DNA of 21,207 bases. It comes from Phycisphaerae bacterium. Lineage in GTDB: Bacteria > Planctomycetota > Phycisphaerae > Sedimentisphaerales > Anaerohalosphaeraceae. Location of the stretch: NCBI GenBank assembly GCA_007121565.1, contig SKKI01000333.1, forward strand, positions 1 to 21,207, written 5' to 3'. Below, in pieces: positions 13,808 to 21,207 of the stretch. The position numbers and the translations under genes were made by a program. Position 1 is the first letter of the stretch. Every line of letters begins with the position of its first letter. The notes beneath the pieces are model-generated. The model was not told where the DNA came from. It worked only from the letters and a program-made list of their open reading frames with translations, and searched no databases.

Positions 13808-14788
13808 ATGTCATTATTTTGGGCCATCCTGCTGCTGCCGATCGGGATCGCGCTTCTTGTCAAGGGAGCCGACTGGCTGGTCGATGGCGCCGTTGCCCTG
13901 GCCGAGCGGCTGGGCATGACGCCGCTGATTATCGGACTGACCATCGTGGCCATGGGTACCTCGGCTCCGGAGATCGCCACCAGCATTGCCGCTGCCCTGA
14001 AAGGAACCGGTGATATCGCCGTGGGCAATGTCTATGGTTCCAACATCGCCAACCTGGCCCTGGTCGGCGGATTGTGTGCCGCCATTCGCCCCATCGGCGT
14101 TATGCCTGTCGCGCTGCGGCGTGATATTCCGCTGATGCTGGCCGCGGTGCTGCTGCTGTGGCCGGTACTGGCCGATACCGTCATTTCACGCCCGCACGCT
14201 GGGCTGCTGTTGATCGTTTTTGCAGGCATTCTTTCGCTGATGATTGTGACCGAACGCCGCAGGGCGCTGGCCGACCGCAAAGCGTTGAGTGAGCTGGAAG
14301 AACGCCTTGAAAAAACGGTCGGCCACATCCCCAAAGCCGTGAGCCGTTCGATCATCCTGATCGGTCTTGGGCTGGCAGCCTTGGCCGGCGGGGCACATCT
14401 GACCGTACTCAGCGCCTCTGCGCTCGGGCGGGCCATGGGCATCTCGGATGCGGTTATCGGGCTGACCATTGTCGCAATCGGCACATCGCTGCCGGAGCTG
14501 GCCACCTGCCTGGTTGCCTCTGTCAAAGGGCATGACGATCTGTCCGTCGGCAACTTGGTCGGCTCCAACATCTTCAACACCCTGCTGGTGCCCGGCGCAG
14601 CCGGTCTGGTCAGACCGTTTGAAATCAGCAGTCGTCTGGCGGGAGTGGATTTCTGGCTGATGGCGGGGGTTTCGATAATTTTTGCCGTCCTGGCCTTCGT
14701 GCAGCGGCGCATCAGCCGACCGGCGGGGCTGCTGTTATTCATAGGCTATGGCGGCTATCTGGCCTATCTGTTCACCCTGAATAGTTGA
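13808..14788 (+). CDS. Calcium/sodium:cation antiporter, CaCA family (YrbG-like)
   Basis: 326 residues, an inner-membrane protein of about ten helices, exchanging Ca2+ for Na+ or H+. Two inverted alpha-repeats define the family. The first has GTSAPE (50-55) with GNVYGSN (73-79); the second has GTSLPE (225-230) with GNLVGSN (248-254). The acidic residues Glu54 and Glu230 should coordinate the ion. A charged cytoplasmic loop (about 149-178) separates the halves. The ATG at 13808 has GGAAGGA eight bases upstream; an upstream in-frame extension would run through the fabF terminator and is rejected. It is convergent with the glucan phosphorylase gene. Its own promoter is not obvious. Confidence 0.93.
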   Translation: MSLFWAILLLPIGIALLVKGADWLVDGAVALAERLGMTPLIIGLTIVAMGTSAPEIATSIAAALKGTGDIAVGNVYGSNIANLALVGGLCAAIRPIGVMPVALRRDIPLMLAAVLLLWPVLADTVISRPHAGLLLIVFAGILSLMIVTERRRALADRKALSELEERLEKTVGHIPKAVSRSIILIGLGLAALAGGAHLTVLSASALGRAMGISDAVIGLTIVAIGTSLPELATCLVASVKGHDDLSVGNLVGSNIFNTLLVPGAAGLVRPFEISSRLAGVDFWLMAGVSIIFAVLAFVQRRISRPAGLLLFIGYGGYLAYLFTLNS

Positions 14789-14802
14789 TATTAAGCAGAA
14801 CA

Positions 14803-14829
14803 GAGGCCGCCGATAGACACGGCGGCCTC
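14803..14829. terminator. Convergent hairpin between antiporter and glucan phosphorylase genes
   Basis: Perfect 10-bp GC-rich stem GAGGCCGCCG (14803-14812) and CGGCGGCCTC (14820-14829) with a 7-base loop. It lies 14 bases after the antiporter stop and 11 bases beyond the phosphorylase stop. There is no T tract on either strand, so it may block read-through or protect 3' ends rather than act as a classical terminator. Confidence 0.6.
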
Positions 14830-14840
14830 GGGTGATGGAT

Positions 14841-17495
14841 TTAATTTGTCGATTCCCACAAAATCAGGCCGTGTTCGTACGGCTCAACCAGGTCCTGATG
14901 CCGCGGCAGAATCCGCAGCGAAAAGCCCTGCTTGCCGGAACTGCGACAGTCAATCGTACCCACAAACGAAGCGGACTGGCCGTCGTTAAGCGACCCCTCG
15001 ACAAACGACATTTCCGCAATCTGGGGATTTTCGATATGCCCCGATGAATCCACCGTGCCGTGGAAAATCTGAACCGAGACATCCTCGGGCTTGAGCCGGC
15101 CAAGCTGAATCATCGCATTGACGGTGATTTCCGAACCGACATGCAGTTCGGGATGGCGGCCATTCCAATGGGCAAACTCTTCGCCATTGCGCGTTTTGAC
15201 GTCCACATTCTGAATATCCAGATCCGACCAGGCATGACGCACCGTATTCTTCCAGGAGGCCAGCGCACGGACCCGCGCGGCGTCATCGGCAGTCAGCTCA
15301 CGCCACTTATTGTCGGCCACCGAGTAAAACTTGCGCGTATAATCGGCCACCATCCGGTTGGTGTTAAACCGCGGGGCGCACCATTTGATGGTGTTTTTCA
15401 TCCGTCGGATCCACCGGCGCGGCAGCCGCTCCTTGGACTGGGCAAAATACAACGGCACCACTTCCTGCTCCAGCAGGTTGAATATCGCCTGCGACTCGAC
15501 CTGATCCTGATAAGACAGATCGTCATATTCCTCGCCGGCGCCGATGATCCAGCCGCCGTCGGGGATATACCCTTCGCACCACCAGCCGTCCAGCGTACTC
15601 ATATTCAGCACACCGTTCATCGCCGCTTTCATCCCGCTGGTGCCGCTGGCCTCCATCGGCCGGCGCGGGTTATTCAGCCATACATCCACGCCCTGTACCA
15701 TATACCGGGCAATGTCAATATCGTAATCCTCAAGAAACACCAGCCGGCGGCGAATCTCAGGATGCTCGGTCGCAAAGTGCACCAACTGGCGGACGATTTC
15801 CTTGCCGGCTGTGTCGCGCGGGTGGGCCTTTCCGGCGAAGATAAACTGCACCGGCGTTTCGCTGTTATTGAGCAGCTCAATCAGCCGCTCCGGCTCGCGC
15901 AGCAGCAGGTTGCCGCGCTTGTACGTGGCAAAGCGGCGGGCAAAGCCGATGGTCAGGGCCTCGGGGTCCAGCACCTCTTCGGCCCAGCTCAGCTCGGTGT
16001 GAAACGCCCCGCGCCGCTGGAGCTGTCGTTTCAGCCGCGACCGGGCAAAGCCCACCAGCCGTTCTTTGCACCGCTGATGAATGCGCCACAGCTCCTCATC
16101 GGGAATCTGCTCGATGTTATGCCAGATGGACTTATCGACAATCTCCTCGCTCCAGCGGGCGCCCAGGTACCGCTCAAAGAGCAGGTTCACCTCGGCACTG
16201 AGCCAGGTCTTAACATGCACGCCATTGGTAATCGCGTTGATCGGCACCTCTTCGTTCGGCAGTTCGCGCCAGAGCCCCGCCCAGATATTACGCGACACCT
16301 CGCCGTGAAGCTGACTGACGCCGTTGCGGTGACCGCTGGTGCGGATCGCCAGCACGGGCATCTTAAACGACTCGGTCGCGCTGTCGGGGTTGACCCGCCC
16401 CAGCGCCAAAAACTGCTCGCGGTTCAGTCCCAGCTTGCCGTAATAGTGACCGAAATACTTATCCATCATCTCGACGGGAAACTCATCGTTACCGGCCGCC
16501 ACCGGCGTATGAACGGTAAAGACGTTGCTGGCCTTGGCTGCCTCAAACGCCTCTTCGTAGGTCATCTTGTACCGACTGCGAATCCGCCGGACCCGCTCCA
16601 GGGCCATAAACGCCGCATGCCCTTCGTTCATGTGGCACACCGTCGGCTCCAGGTTCATCGCGTACAGCGCTTTGAGCCCGCCGATGCCCAGCACGATCTC
16701 CTGGCAAATCCGCATCTCCGAATCGCCGCCGTACAGCGTCTGGGTAATCGTCCGGTCAAAGGTCGCATTTTCCGGGAGGTTGGTATCCAGCAGATACAGC
16801 GGAATCCGGCCGACCGAGGCTTTCCATACTTGGGCGGTGACCGTCCGCGCCGGGAACTGGATGTCGATCGTCATCGGACTGCCGCTTTCTTTTCGCACCA
16901 ATTCCAGCGGCATATTGTGAAAATCGTTATCGATGTAATGTTCCTGCTGCCAGCCGTCGGTATTGAGGTATTGCCGGAAATAGCCCTTTTGATACAGCAG
17001 CCCAATCCCGACCAGCGGCACGCCCAGCTCCGAGGCGCTTTTGAGATGATCGCCGGCCAGAATCCCAAGCCCGCCCGAATAAATCGGAAGCGATTCGTGG
17101 ACGCCGAATTCGGCGCTGAAGTACGCGATCGTCGGACGCATATCGCCGCGCGCATAGATTTTGTCGAACCACGACGGCGCATTCAGTGTCTCGGTAAGTT
17201 TTTCCTGTGCCTTCTGAAGTTGATACAAAAACCCCTCGTTATGCGACAAATCCTCCAGCCGCGCCTGTGAGGCCATACCCAGCATCCGAATGGGGTTGTG
17301 TGCGCACTGCTTCCACAGTTCATAATCCACGCGTCGAAACAGCTCGGTAATCTCATAATGCCACGACCAGTATAAATTGCCCGCAACCTCATATAGCTCT
17401 TTGAGCGGCTCCGGCAAGGACGGTTTGACCGTAAAAGTCCTGACCACATGAACTTTCGGCTTATCTTTGCCGGGCGATTCTTTCGATGACACCAT
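14841..17495 (-). CDS. glgP: Alpha-glucan phosphorylase (DUF3417-containing GlgP type)
   Basis: 884 residues. Releases glucose-1-phosphate from glycogen or maltodextrin ends using phosphate. It is the type with an N-terminal DUF3417 domain (about 18-125, containing NLYWSWHYEITELF), followed by the GT35 catalytic core: IAYFSAEFGVHESLPIYSGG, CHMNEGHAAF, VFTVHTPVAAGNDEF, then the pyridoxal-phosphate Lys623 in EASGTSGMKAAMNG. The final 130 or so residues form a beta-rich C-terminal domain (DVSVQIFHG, LRILPRHQDL) usual in this subtype. The start is supported by AGGAG with a 7-base spacer. It appears to stand alone; no glycogen synthase or branching enzyme gene is adjacent. A 2.2-kb open frame on the opposite strand is a codon-bias shadow. 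Confidence 0.95.
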   Translation of the reverse strand: MVSSKESPGKDKPKVHVVRTFTVKPSLPEPLKELYEVAGNLYWSWHYEITELFRRVDYELWKQCAHNPIRMLGMASQARLEDLSHNEGFLYQLQKAQEKLTETLNAPSWFDKIYARGDMRPTIAYFSAEFGVHESLPIYSGGLGILAGDHLKSASELGVPLVGIGLLYQKGYFRQYLNTDGWQQEHYIDNDFHNMPLELVRKESGSPMTIDIQFPARTVTAQVWKASVGRIPLYLLDTNLPENATFDRTITQTLYGGDSEMRICQEIVLGIGGLKALYAMNLEPTVCHMNEGHAAFMALERVRRIRSRYKMTYEEAFEAAKASNVFTVHTPVAAGNDEFPVEMMDKYFGHYYGKLGLNREQFLALGRVNPDSATESFKMPVLAIRTSGHRNGVSQLHGEVSRNIWAGLWRELPNEEVPINAITNGVHVKTWLSAEVNLLFERYLGARWSEEIVDKSIWHNIEQIPDEELWRIHQRCKERLVGFARSRLKRQLQRRGAFHTELSWAEEVLDPEALTIGFARRFATYKRGNLLLREPERLIELLNNSETPVQFIFAGKAHPRDTAGKEIVRQLVHFATEHPEIRRRLVFLEDYDIDIARYMVQGVDVWLNNPRRPMEASGTSGMKAAMNGVLNMSTLDGWWCEGYIPDGGWIIGAGEEYDDLSYQDQVESQAIFNLLEQEVVPLYFAQSKERLPRRWIRRMKNTIKWCAPRFNTNRMVADYTRKFYSVADNKWRELTADDAARVRALASWKNTVRHAWSDLDIQNVDVKTRNGEEFAHWNGRHPELHVGSEITVNAMIQLGRLKPEDVSVQIFHGTVDSSGHIENPQIAEMSFVEGSLNDGQSASFVGTIDCRSSGKQGFSLRILPRHQDLVEPYEHGLILWESTN

Positions 17496-17732
17496 TAAAC
17501 AACTCCTGTATAGAGTAAACCATTATGAACATTATTTCATCGGCTAAAGGCCAACGATTCTTAACCGAATCTCACTGCCTGAAAAAGCAGTTTTCGACCA
17601 GAAATTTCCCATTAAAGGGTCAGACATCACCTGAACATCCTTAATTGCCACCCCACGGCCATGAGCCGTTAATACCCCCATCCTCTATACGCACAATTTC
17701 CCGATAAAAACGAAAATTGCTCGAAATGTGTC

Positions 17733-18602
17733 TTACCAGTGTCGAAAACGGCCCCAGGGCGGCGAGATCAGGTCCGCCACGGGGTAGACAACCGACCGCG
17801 GTTTTTCGATATCCGCATACCCCGTCGCGATGGTCACGACACCGCCTTCGTAAATCATCCTCAGCGGCATCCCGGGCGGCTGGACAGACAACAGCACCAG
17901 ACGCAGGGCCTGTTCGGCCGGTACCTGCCCGAATCCTTCCAGGCCTACGGGGCTGTCCGGCGTAATCAGGGCATTTCGCTCCAGATCGCCCCACATCGCC
18001 AGAATCGGCAATGGCGGGTACGACTGACCGGAAATAATACGCAGCGCATCGCGCAACGTGGTTTCCGGGCGGATGTGTGAAATCTCCACCAAACGGCCAA
18101 AACCGCGCTGCGTCTCTGCCGGCAGCCCCGATGGCGCCGGATGCTTAGGAGCGGCTTTGTCTTCCAGAGGCACAAATTCCCATTGTACCGGCTCGGGCCG
18201 GGGCAGATCGTCCTTCTCGGGCTCCAAAGGCAGCAATAAACCACTGTGCAGCATATCGCCGCCGAGATTGACCCCATCGGCATAAATATCCGCAGTCAGA
18301 TGAAAATACCCGTGATCGTCGACATTTTGCAATCGGATGTGCTGTGCCTGGGCGAGTCGTTTTTCAAGAATGCCGCGCGCCTGTGCGGCAGCGTCCATAT
18401 CATCCGGTGCCGCCACATCGCGCAGGCGAACCGAAAAACGCACACGCGTCGGCTGAACATAGTCGCGCAAACGACACACCACCACCGTCGGCTCTCTGAC
18501 GTGAATGATTTCGCTGACTGTATAAGAATTGCCGCTTTCCGGTTCGATCCCAACCGCACCGATCAACAGCGCACTGATCAAAAATGTTAAACTGCCATAC
18601 AT
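17733..18602 (-). CDS. Exported protein: degenerate SNase-like domain fused to an STN/secretin-like domain
   Basis: 289 residues with a signal peptide (1-18, YGSLTFLISALLIGAVG). Residues about 28-125 resemble the staphylococcal nuclease fold: VRLRDVAAPD corresponds to the catalytic VRLxxxDxPE segment, and HLTADIYADGVNLGGDML to the later YGRxLAxVyvDGxxL segment. The acidic residue is Asp rather than Glu and the second catalytic Arg appears replaced by His or Tyr, so it is probably not an active nuclease. After a linker, residues 182-280 (LRDALRIISGQ...VPAEQALRLVLLSV...GVVTIAT) resemble the short secretin/TonB N-terminal (STN) beta-alpha-beta repeats common in planctomycete exported proteins. 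I do not recognise a named family. The start with GGGA upstream is preferred over ATG 18632. It has its own promoter. Confidence 0.75.
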   Translation of the reverse strand: MYGSLTFLISALLIGAVGIEPESGNSYTVSEIIHVREPTVVVCRLRDYVQPTRVRFSVRLRDVAAPDDMDAAAQARGILEKRLAQAQHIRLQNVDDHGYFHLTADIYADGVNLGGDMLHSGLLLPLEPEKDDLPRPEPVQWEFVPLEDKAAPKHPAPSGLPAETQRGFGRLVEISHIRPETTLRDALRIISGQSYPPLPILAMWGDLERNALITPDSPVGLEGFGQVPAEQALRLVLLSVQPPGMPLRMIYEGGVVTIATGYADIEKPRSVVYPVADLISPPWGRFRHW

Positions 18603-18666
18603 GGATAATCCCTTTCCAAAAAATAAGGTCATTCCATGAACCTGTTCCGCTCATTCTTATCTGTTT

Positions 18667-18695
18667 ATTATCACCGGACAGGCGGGACATTTCAA
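18667..18695 (-). promoter_or_regulatory. Sigma70-like promoter of the SNase-like/STN-like gene
   Basis: On the minus strand: -35 TTGAAA (plus 18690-18695), 17-base spacer, -10 GATAAT (18667-18672). Both boxes match consensus at five of six bases. Predicted start near 18660, giving a leader of about 58 bases, so the gene can be transcribed separately from accBC. Confidence 0.6.
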
Positions 18696-18753
18696 GAAAA
18701 ATCCGTCCATTCGGTTATACTTGCCCCTCTTTCCAGACCAAGAATGCCCGGAA

Positions 18754-18767
18754 GAGCATTAATGCTC
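18754..18767. repeat. 14-bp perfect palindrome spanning the accC stop codon
   Basis: GAGCATTAATGCTC. The accC stop codon (minus-strand TAA, 18759-18761) lies in its centre. It may be a 3'-end hairpin or a protein site; with no T tract it is not a classical terminator. Confidence 0.45.
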
Positions 18768-20102
18768 CATATGACGTTCTATAAAGCTCGTATCCACCTG
18801 ACTTTTGACAAACAGGTTGTGCGAAAGGATATCCAGGCAGATCGGAATAGTCGTCTTAATCGGCTCGATCCGAAACTCCCGCAGCGCTCGCTTCATCGTG
18901 GCAATCGCCTCATCCCGGGTCGGCTGATGCACAATCAGCTTGGCGATCATCGAATCATAGTACGGCGAAACCATCGCATCCTGACAGAGATGCGTATCGA
19001 CCCGAACACCCGGTCCCCCGGGCACGATGAATTTGGTTACACGTCCGGGACAGGGCGCGTAGCCGCGCGACGGATCCTCGGCATTGATGCGGCATTCCAT
19101 CGCCGCCCCCGTATGCGTAATGTCGCGCTGCCGCAGATCGAAGGGCTCACCGGAGGCGATTTTGAGCTGCCATTTGATCAAATCCCGCCCGGTGACCAGT
19201 TCGGAAACCGGATGCTCAACCTGAATGCGGGTGTTGGCCTCGATGAAGTAGAAATTCTTATCCTTGTCCAATAAAAACTCAACCGTTGCGGCGCTGTGAT
19301 AATTGGCTTCCTTGATCAGCCGAAGCGCAGAGCGGCATAACTCCTCGCGCGTCTTTTCGTCCAGCACCGGACAGGGCGATTCTTCGATCAGCTTCTGGTG
19401 ACGCCGCTGAATCGTGCAGTCGCGCTCGTAGAAATGCAGCGCATTGCCCTGCTGGTCGGCCATGACCTGCACTTCGACGTGCCGCGGCTCGACAATGAAC
19501 TTCTCGATGTACAGCGCGCCGTTTTTGAAAGCCGCCTCGGCTTCCGATTTGGCCTGACTGAAGGCCTTATGCAGGCTGATGTCGTTGTGGGCCACACGCA
19601 TGCCGCGCCCCCCGCCGCCGGCGGTGGCCTTCAATATCACCGGATAGCCGATTTTGTTGGCCAGCTTGATCGCCTCGGCTTCATCGGCAATCTCTCCGTC
19701 AGAGCCGGGCACAACCGGTACTTTGGCCTTGCGCGCTATTTTCTTGGCGGCCACCTTATCACCCAGCAGCCGCATCGCATCGGCCGAGGGACCGATAAAC
19801 GCAATGCCGCATTCATTGCAGACTTCGGCGAAATGAGAATTTTCCGCCAAAAAACCGTACCCGGGATGGATCGCATCCACATCGGCAATCTCGGCGGCAC
19901 TGATAATCGCTGGAATATTCAGATAGCTCTTGCCCGCCGCCGGCGGTCCAATGCAGACCGCACCGTCGGCCAACTCCACATAAGCCGCGTCCGCATCCGC
20001 CTCGGAGTGCACCACAATCGCCTCGATGCCCAGCTCATGGCAGGCACGGATGATCCGCAGCGCAATTTCGCCGCGATTAGCTATTAAAACACGTGAAAAC
20101 AT
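18759..20102 (-). CDS. accC: Acetyl-CoA carboxylase biotin carboxylase subunit (AccC)
   Basis: 447 residues, the usual length. AccC uses ATP and bicarbonate to carboxylate the biotin on AccB, the first half-reaction of malonyl-CoA synthesis. It is an ATP-grasp enzyme: [16 protein letters not shown] at the start, Lys116, the glycine loop GGGGRGM (162-168), and the active-site run Glu288, Asn290, Arg292, Gln294, Val295, Glu296 in [15 protein letters not shown]. Residue numbers match E. coli AccC almost throughout. One oddity is Ala289, where Met is usual between Glu288 and Asn290. It lies 65 bases downstream of accB in the usual accB-accC order. The ribosome binding site is modest. Confidence 0.97.
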   Translation of the reverse strand: MFSRVLIANRGEIALRIIRACHELGIEAIVVHSEADADAAYVELADGAVCIGPPAAGKSYLNIPAIISAAEIADVDAIHPGYGFLAENSHFAEVCNECGIAFIGPSADAMRLLGDKVAAKKIARKAKVPVVPGSDGEIADEAEAIKLANKIGYPVILKATAGGGGRGMRVAHNDISLHKAFSQAKSEAEAAFKNGALYIEKFIVEPRHVEVQVMADQQGNALHFYERDCTIQRRHQKLIEESPCPVLDEKTREELCRSALRLIKEANYHSAATVEFLLDKDKNFYFIEANTRIQVEHPVSELVTGRDLIKWQLKIASGEPFDLRQRDITHTGAAMECRINAEDPSRGYAPCPGRVTKFIVPGGPGVRVDTHLCQDAMVSPYYDSMIAKLIVHQPTRDEAIATMKRALREFRIEPIKTTIPICLDILSHNLFVKSQVDTSFIERHMEH

Positions 20103-20167
20103 ATCCGATCAACCTGTCTCGTTGGTTTAGATATTCGAATTTCGATTTTAAACGACGTACCGCCGAA

Positions 20168-20626
20168 TCAGGGGCGCACACGGAACAGGACCTGCCCGTA
20201 CTCGACCGCCTGGCCGTCTTTGCAGCAGACCTCAACAACCGTCCCGCCGGTTTCGGCTTTGATTTCGTTCATCACTTTCATCGCCTCAATAATGCAGACC
20301 ACCGTATCCGACTCAACCCGGGTGCCCACTGAGGCAAACGGTTCGCTGTCCGGACTGGGCGCCTGGTAAAATGTGCCGATGATCGGGGATTTTACATCGA
20401 CCAAGCCGCTTTCCTCGGCCGATTCGGCGGTCTCTGCGGCGGCACTGGGCGGCGAGACCGGCTGGCCGACAGGCCCCGGCGCCATCGCCACAGGCTGCAT
20501 CATCGCCGTCTGGGCCTGCGGACGTTTCAAATGAATCTTGGATTCCCCATCTACAATCTCCACCTCGACGAGGTCGTTCTCCTTCATCAGATCTATCACA
20601 TCCTTGACCTTTTTCAGATCCATCAT
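20168..20626 (-). CDS. accB: Acetyl-CoA carboxylase biotin carboxyl carrier protein (AccB/BCCP)
   Basis: 152 residues. It carries the biotin between the carboxylase and transferase sites. The layout is an N-terminal helical and acidic segment (about 1-35), a Pro/Ala-rich flexible linker (about 36-74), and the C-terminal biotinyl domain. That domain starts at VKSPIIGTFYQAPSPDSEPF and carries the biotin-accepting Lys117 in EAMKVMNEI. The start ATG (first of two adjacent ATGs) has AAAGGTG upstream. It is the promoter-proximal gene of accBC. The partner subunits AccA and AccD are not in the window. Confidence 0.96.
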   Translation of the reverse strand: MMDLKKVKDVIDLMKENDLVEVEIVDGESKIHLKRPQAQTAMMQPVAMAPGPVGQPVSPPSAAAETAESAEESGLVDVKSPIIGTFYQAPSPDSEPFASVGTRVESDTVVCIIEAMKVMNEIKAETGGTVVEVCCKDGQAVEYGQVLFRVRP

Positions 20627-20707
20627 AGTTCACCTTTCCGACGTGATGCCTTTATATTCCTGTTTCTCAATCCTGTTTGTCTGCTTCTAACCTGATGTTA
20701 ATGCGTT

Positions 20708-20735
20708 ACTATAGTCAGATATTTCAATAATGCAA
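20708..20735 (-). promoter_or_regulatory. Probable promoter of accBC
   Basis: On the minus strand: -10 TATAGT (plus 20708-20713), 16-base spacer, -35-like TTGCAT (20730-20735, only TTG conserved). Predicted start near 20701, leaving a leader of about 75 bases before accB. The surrounding sequence is AT-rich. Confidence 0.45.
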
Positions 20736-20783
20736 GAATTTTTGTGGGATTTCAACAGTCCAAACGCATCGTTTAACCGAGGT

Positions 20784-21207
20784 TTATTTGACCTCAATAT
20801 AACGCCCCTCGCCGACGTCGGCTAACTGTTTGAGGATATGCCGATCGTCCGGACCCGGATAAACACCGATGGCATGAATCACCGTAGTCGGAGCCGCCGC
20901 CTGGCGCAAGTCGCCGACTGCCTTGAGGAATGCCCGTCCGCCATCGTCTTTCAGATCAAACCCGTCCGTAACAAAGTAAATAACTTCCGGCCCGTAGCCA
21001 TTGCGGTCGCGCATCCGCAGCGCCGCTTCCAGTGCCGCCTGGCCGTCGGTTTGGCCTTCCGGGCGGATCCGGCCAAGCAGATTCAGCGCCTCGGCTCGGG
21101 CCGATGACCCGGCGCGCTCCAGCCGGCCGTCAAAGGCCTGCAGCAATTGCCCGCCGGCCATAAAAAACACCACATTAAATGACTGCTCGCCGGAGAGTCC
21201 AAGAATC
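20784..21207 (-). CDS. von Willebrand factor A domain protein, C-terminal part (cut by window edge)
   Basis: The last 140 residues of a protein whose start lies beyond the right edge; the frame is open to position 21207 (ILGLSGEQSFNVVFF...). The visible part is the second half of a VWA domain. A beta-strand (FNVVFFMAGG) is followed by a PEGQTDGQAALEAALR segment holding the MIDAS threonine, then VIYFVTDGFDLKD with the third metal-site Asp, and finally VIHAIGVYPG with a terminal helix (ILKQLADVGEGRYIEV). VWA domains mediate metal-dependent protein binding; partners are unknown. Such proteins, often with a membrane-anchored N-terminus, are common in Planctomycetes. The apparent start at 21173 is an internal GTG, not a true start. 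Confidence 0.88.
   Translation of the reverse strand, partial: ILGLSGEQSFNVVFFMAGGQLLQAFDGRLERAGSSARAEALNLLGRIRPEGQTDGQAALEAALRMRDRNGYGPEVIYFVTDGFDLKDDGGRAFLKAVGDLRQAAAPTTVIHAIGVYPGPDDRHILKQLADVGEGRYIEVK

Noticed and set aside
15060..17270. 736-codon open frame on the plus strand opposite the glucan phosphorylase gene
   Set aside because: It is fully antisense to a complete, motif-bearing gene, rich in His/Arg/Pro/Gln, has no recognisable domain, and arises from GC-biased codon use in the true gene.
17641..17994. 117-codon minus-strand frame downstream of the SNase-like/STN-like gene
   Set aside because: It is an out-of-frame reading of that gene's 3' end running into the gap.
1..21207. Search for CRISPR arrays, tRNAs, rRNAs, transposases or attachment sites
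   Set aside because: No spaced repeats, cloverleaf sequences, rRNA segments or mobile-element proteins were recognised; gene content is core metabolism plus exported proteins.

Overview
The window looks like a chromosomal segment of a planctomycete, probably of the class Phycisphaerae or a close relative in the PVC superphylum. Three things suggest this. There is a 53-residue small basic protein of a type I know only from PVC bacteria (6625-6786). A proline-rich single-pass membrane protein sits beside it. There is also a secretin-STN-like module fused to a nuclease-like fold (17733-18602). Base composition is moderately GC-rich, with AT-rich gaps. I see no tRNA, rRNA, CRISPR array, insertion sequence, integrase or other sign of a mobile island.

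Left part (1-7700). A partial minus-strand gene with a uroporphyrinogen-decarboxylase-like N-terminus runs off the left edge. It is divergent from a full-length Lon protease gene (+). Next come minus-strand genes: a secreted FAS1 (fasciclin) protein; a two-gene unit of a SOUL-type haem-binding lipoprotein and a tiny cysteine-rich protein, with its own promoter and a palindrome at the predicted transcript start; a class I aminotransferase; the PVC small basic protein; and the membrane protein with a SPOR-like tail.

Centre (7850-13790). This is a fatty-acid and phospholipid biosynthesis cluster on the plus strand: rpmF, plsX, fabH, fabD, fabG, acpP, fabF. It opens with a strong-looking promoter and a long structured leader containing an intrinsic terminator before rpmF. 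A second sigma70-like promoter lies in front of acpP. A clear terminator follows fabF and lies just upstream of a Ca2+/Na+:cation antiporter gene.

Right part (14800-21207). All genes are on the minus strand: an alpha-glucan phosphorylase convergent with the antiporter, the nuclease-like/STN-like fusion protein with its own promoter, accC and accB with a promoter upstream of accB, and the C-terminal part of a von Willebrand factor A protein cut by the right edge. AccB and AccC (malonyl-CoA supply) together with FabD, FabH, FabG, FabF, AcpP and PlsX make most of the route from acetyl-CoA to acyl-phosphate. The dehydratase, the enoyl reductase and the carboxyltransferase subunits AccA/AccD are not here.

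Most of the window is core metabolism. The parts I find least explained are the rpmF leader, the nuclease-like/STN-like fusion, the small basic/SPOR-like pair and the SOUL/cysteine-rich pair. I did not find convincing evidence for a wholly new multi-gene system.
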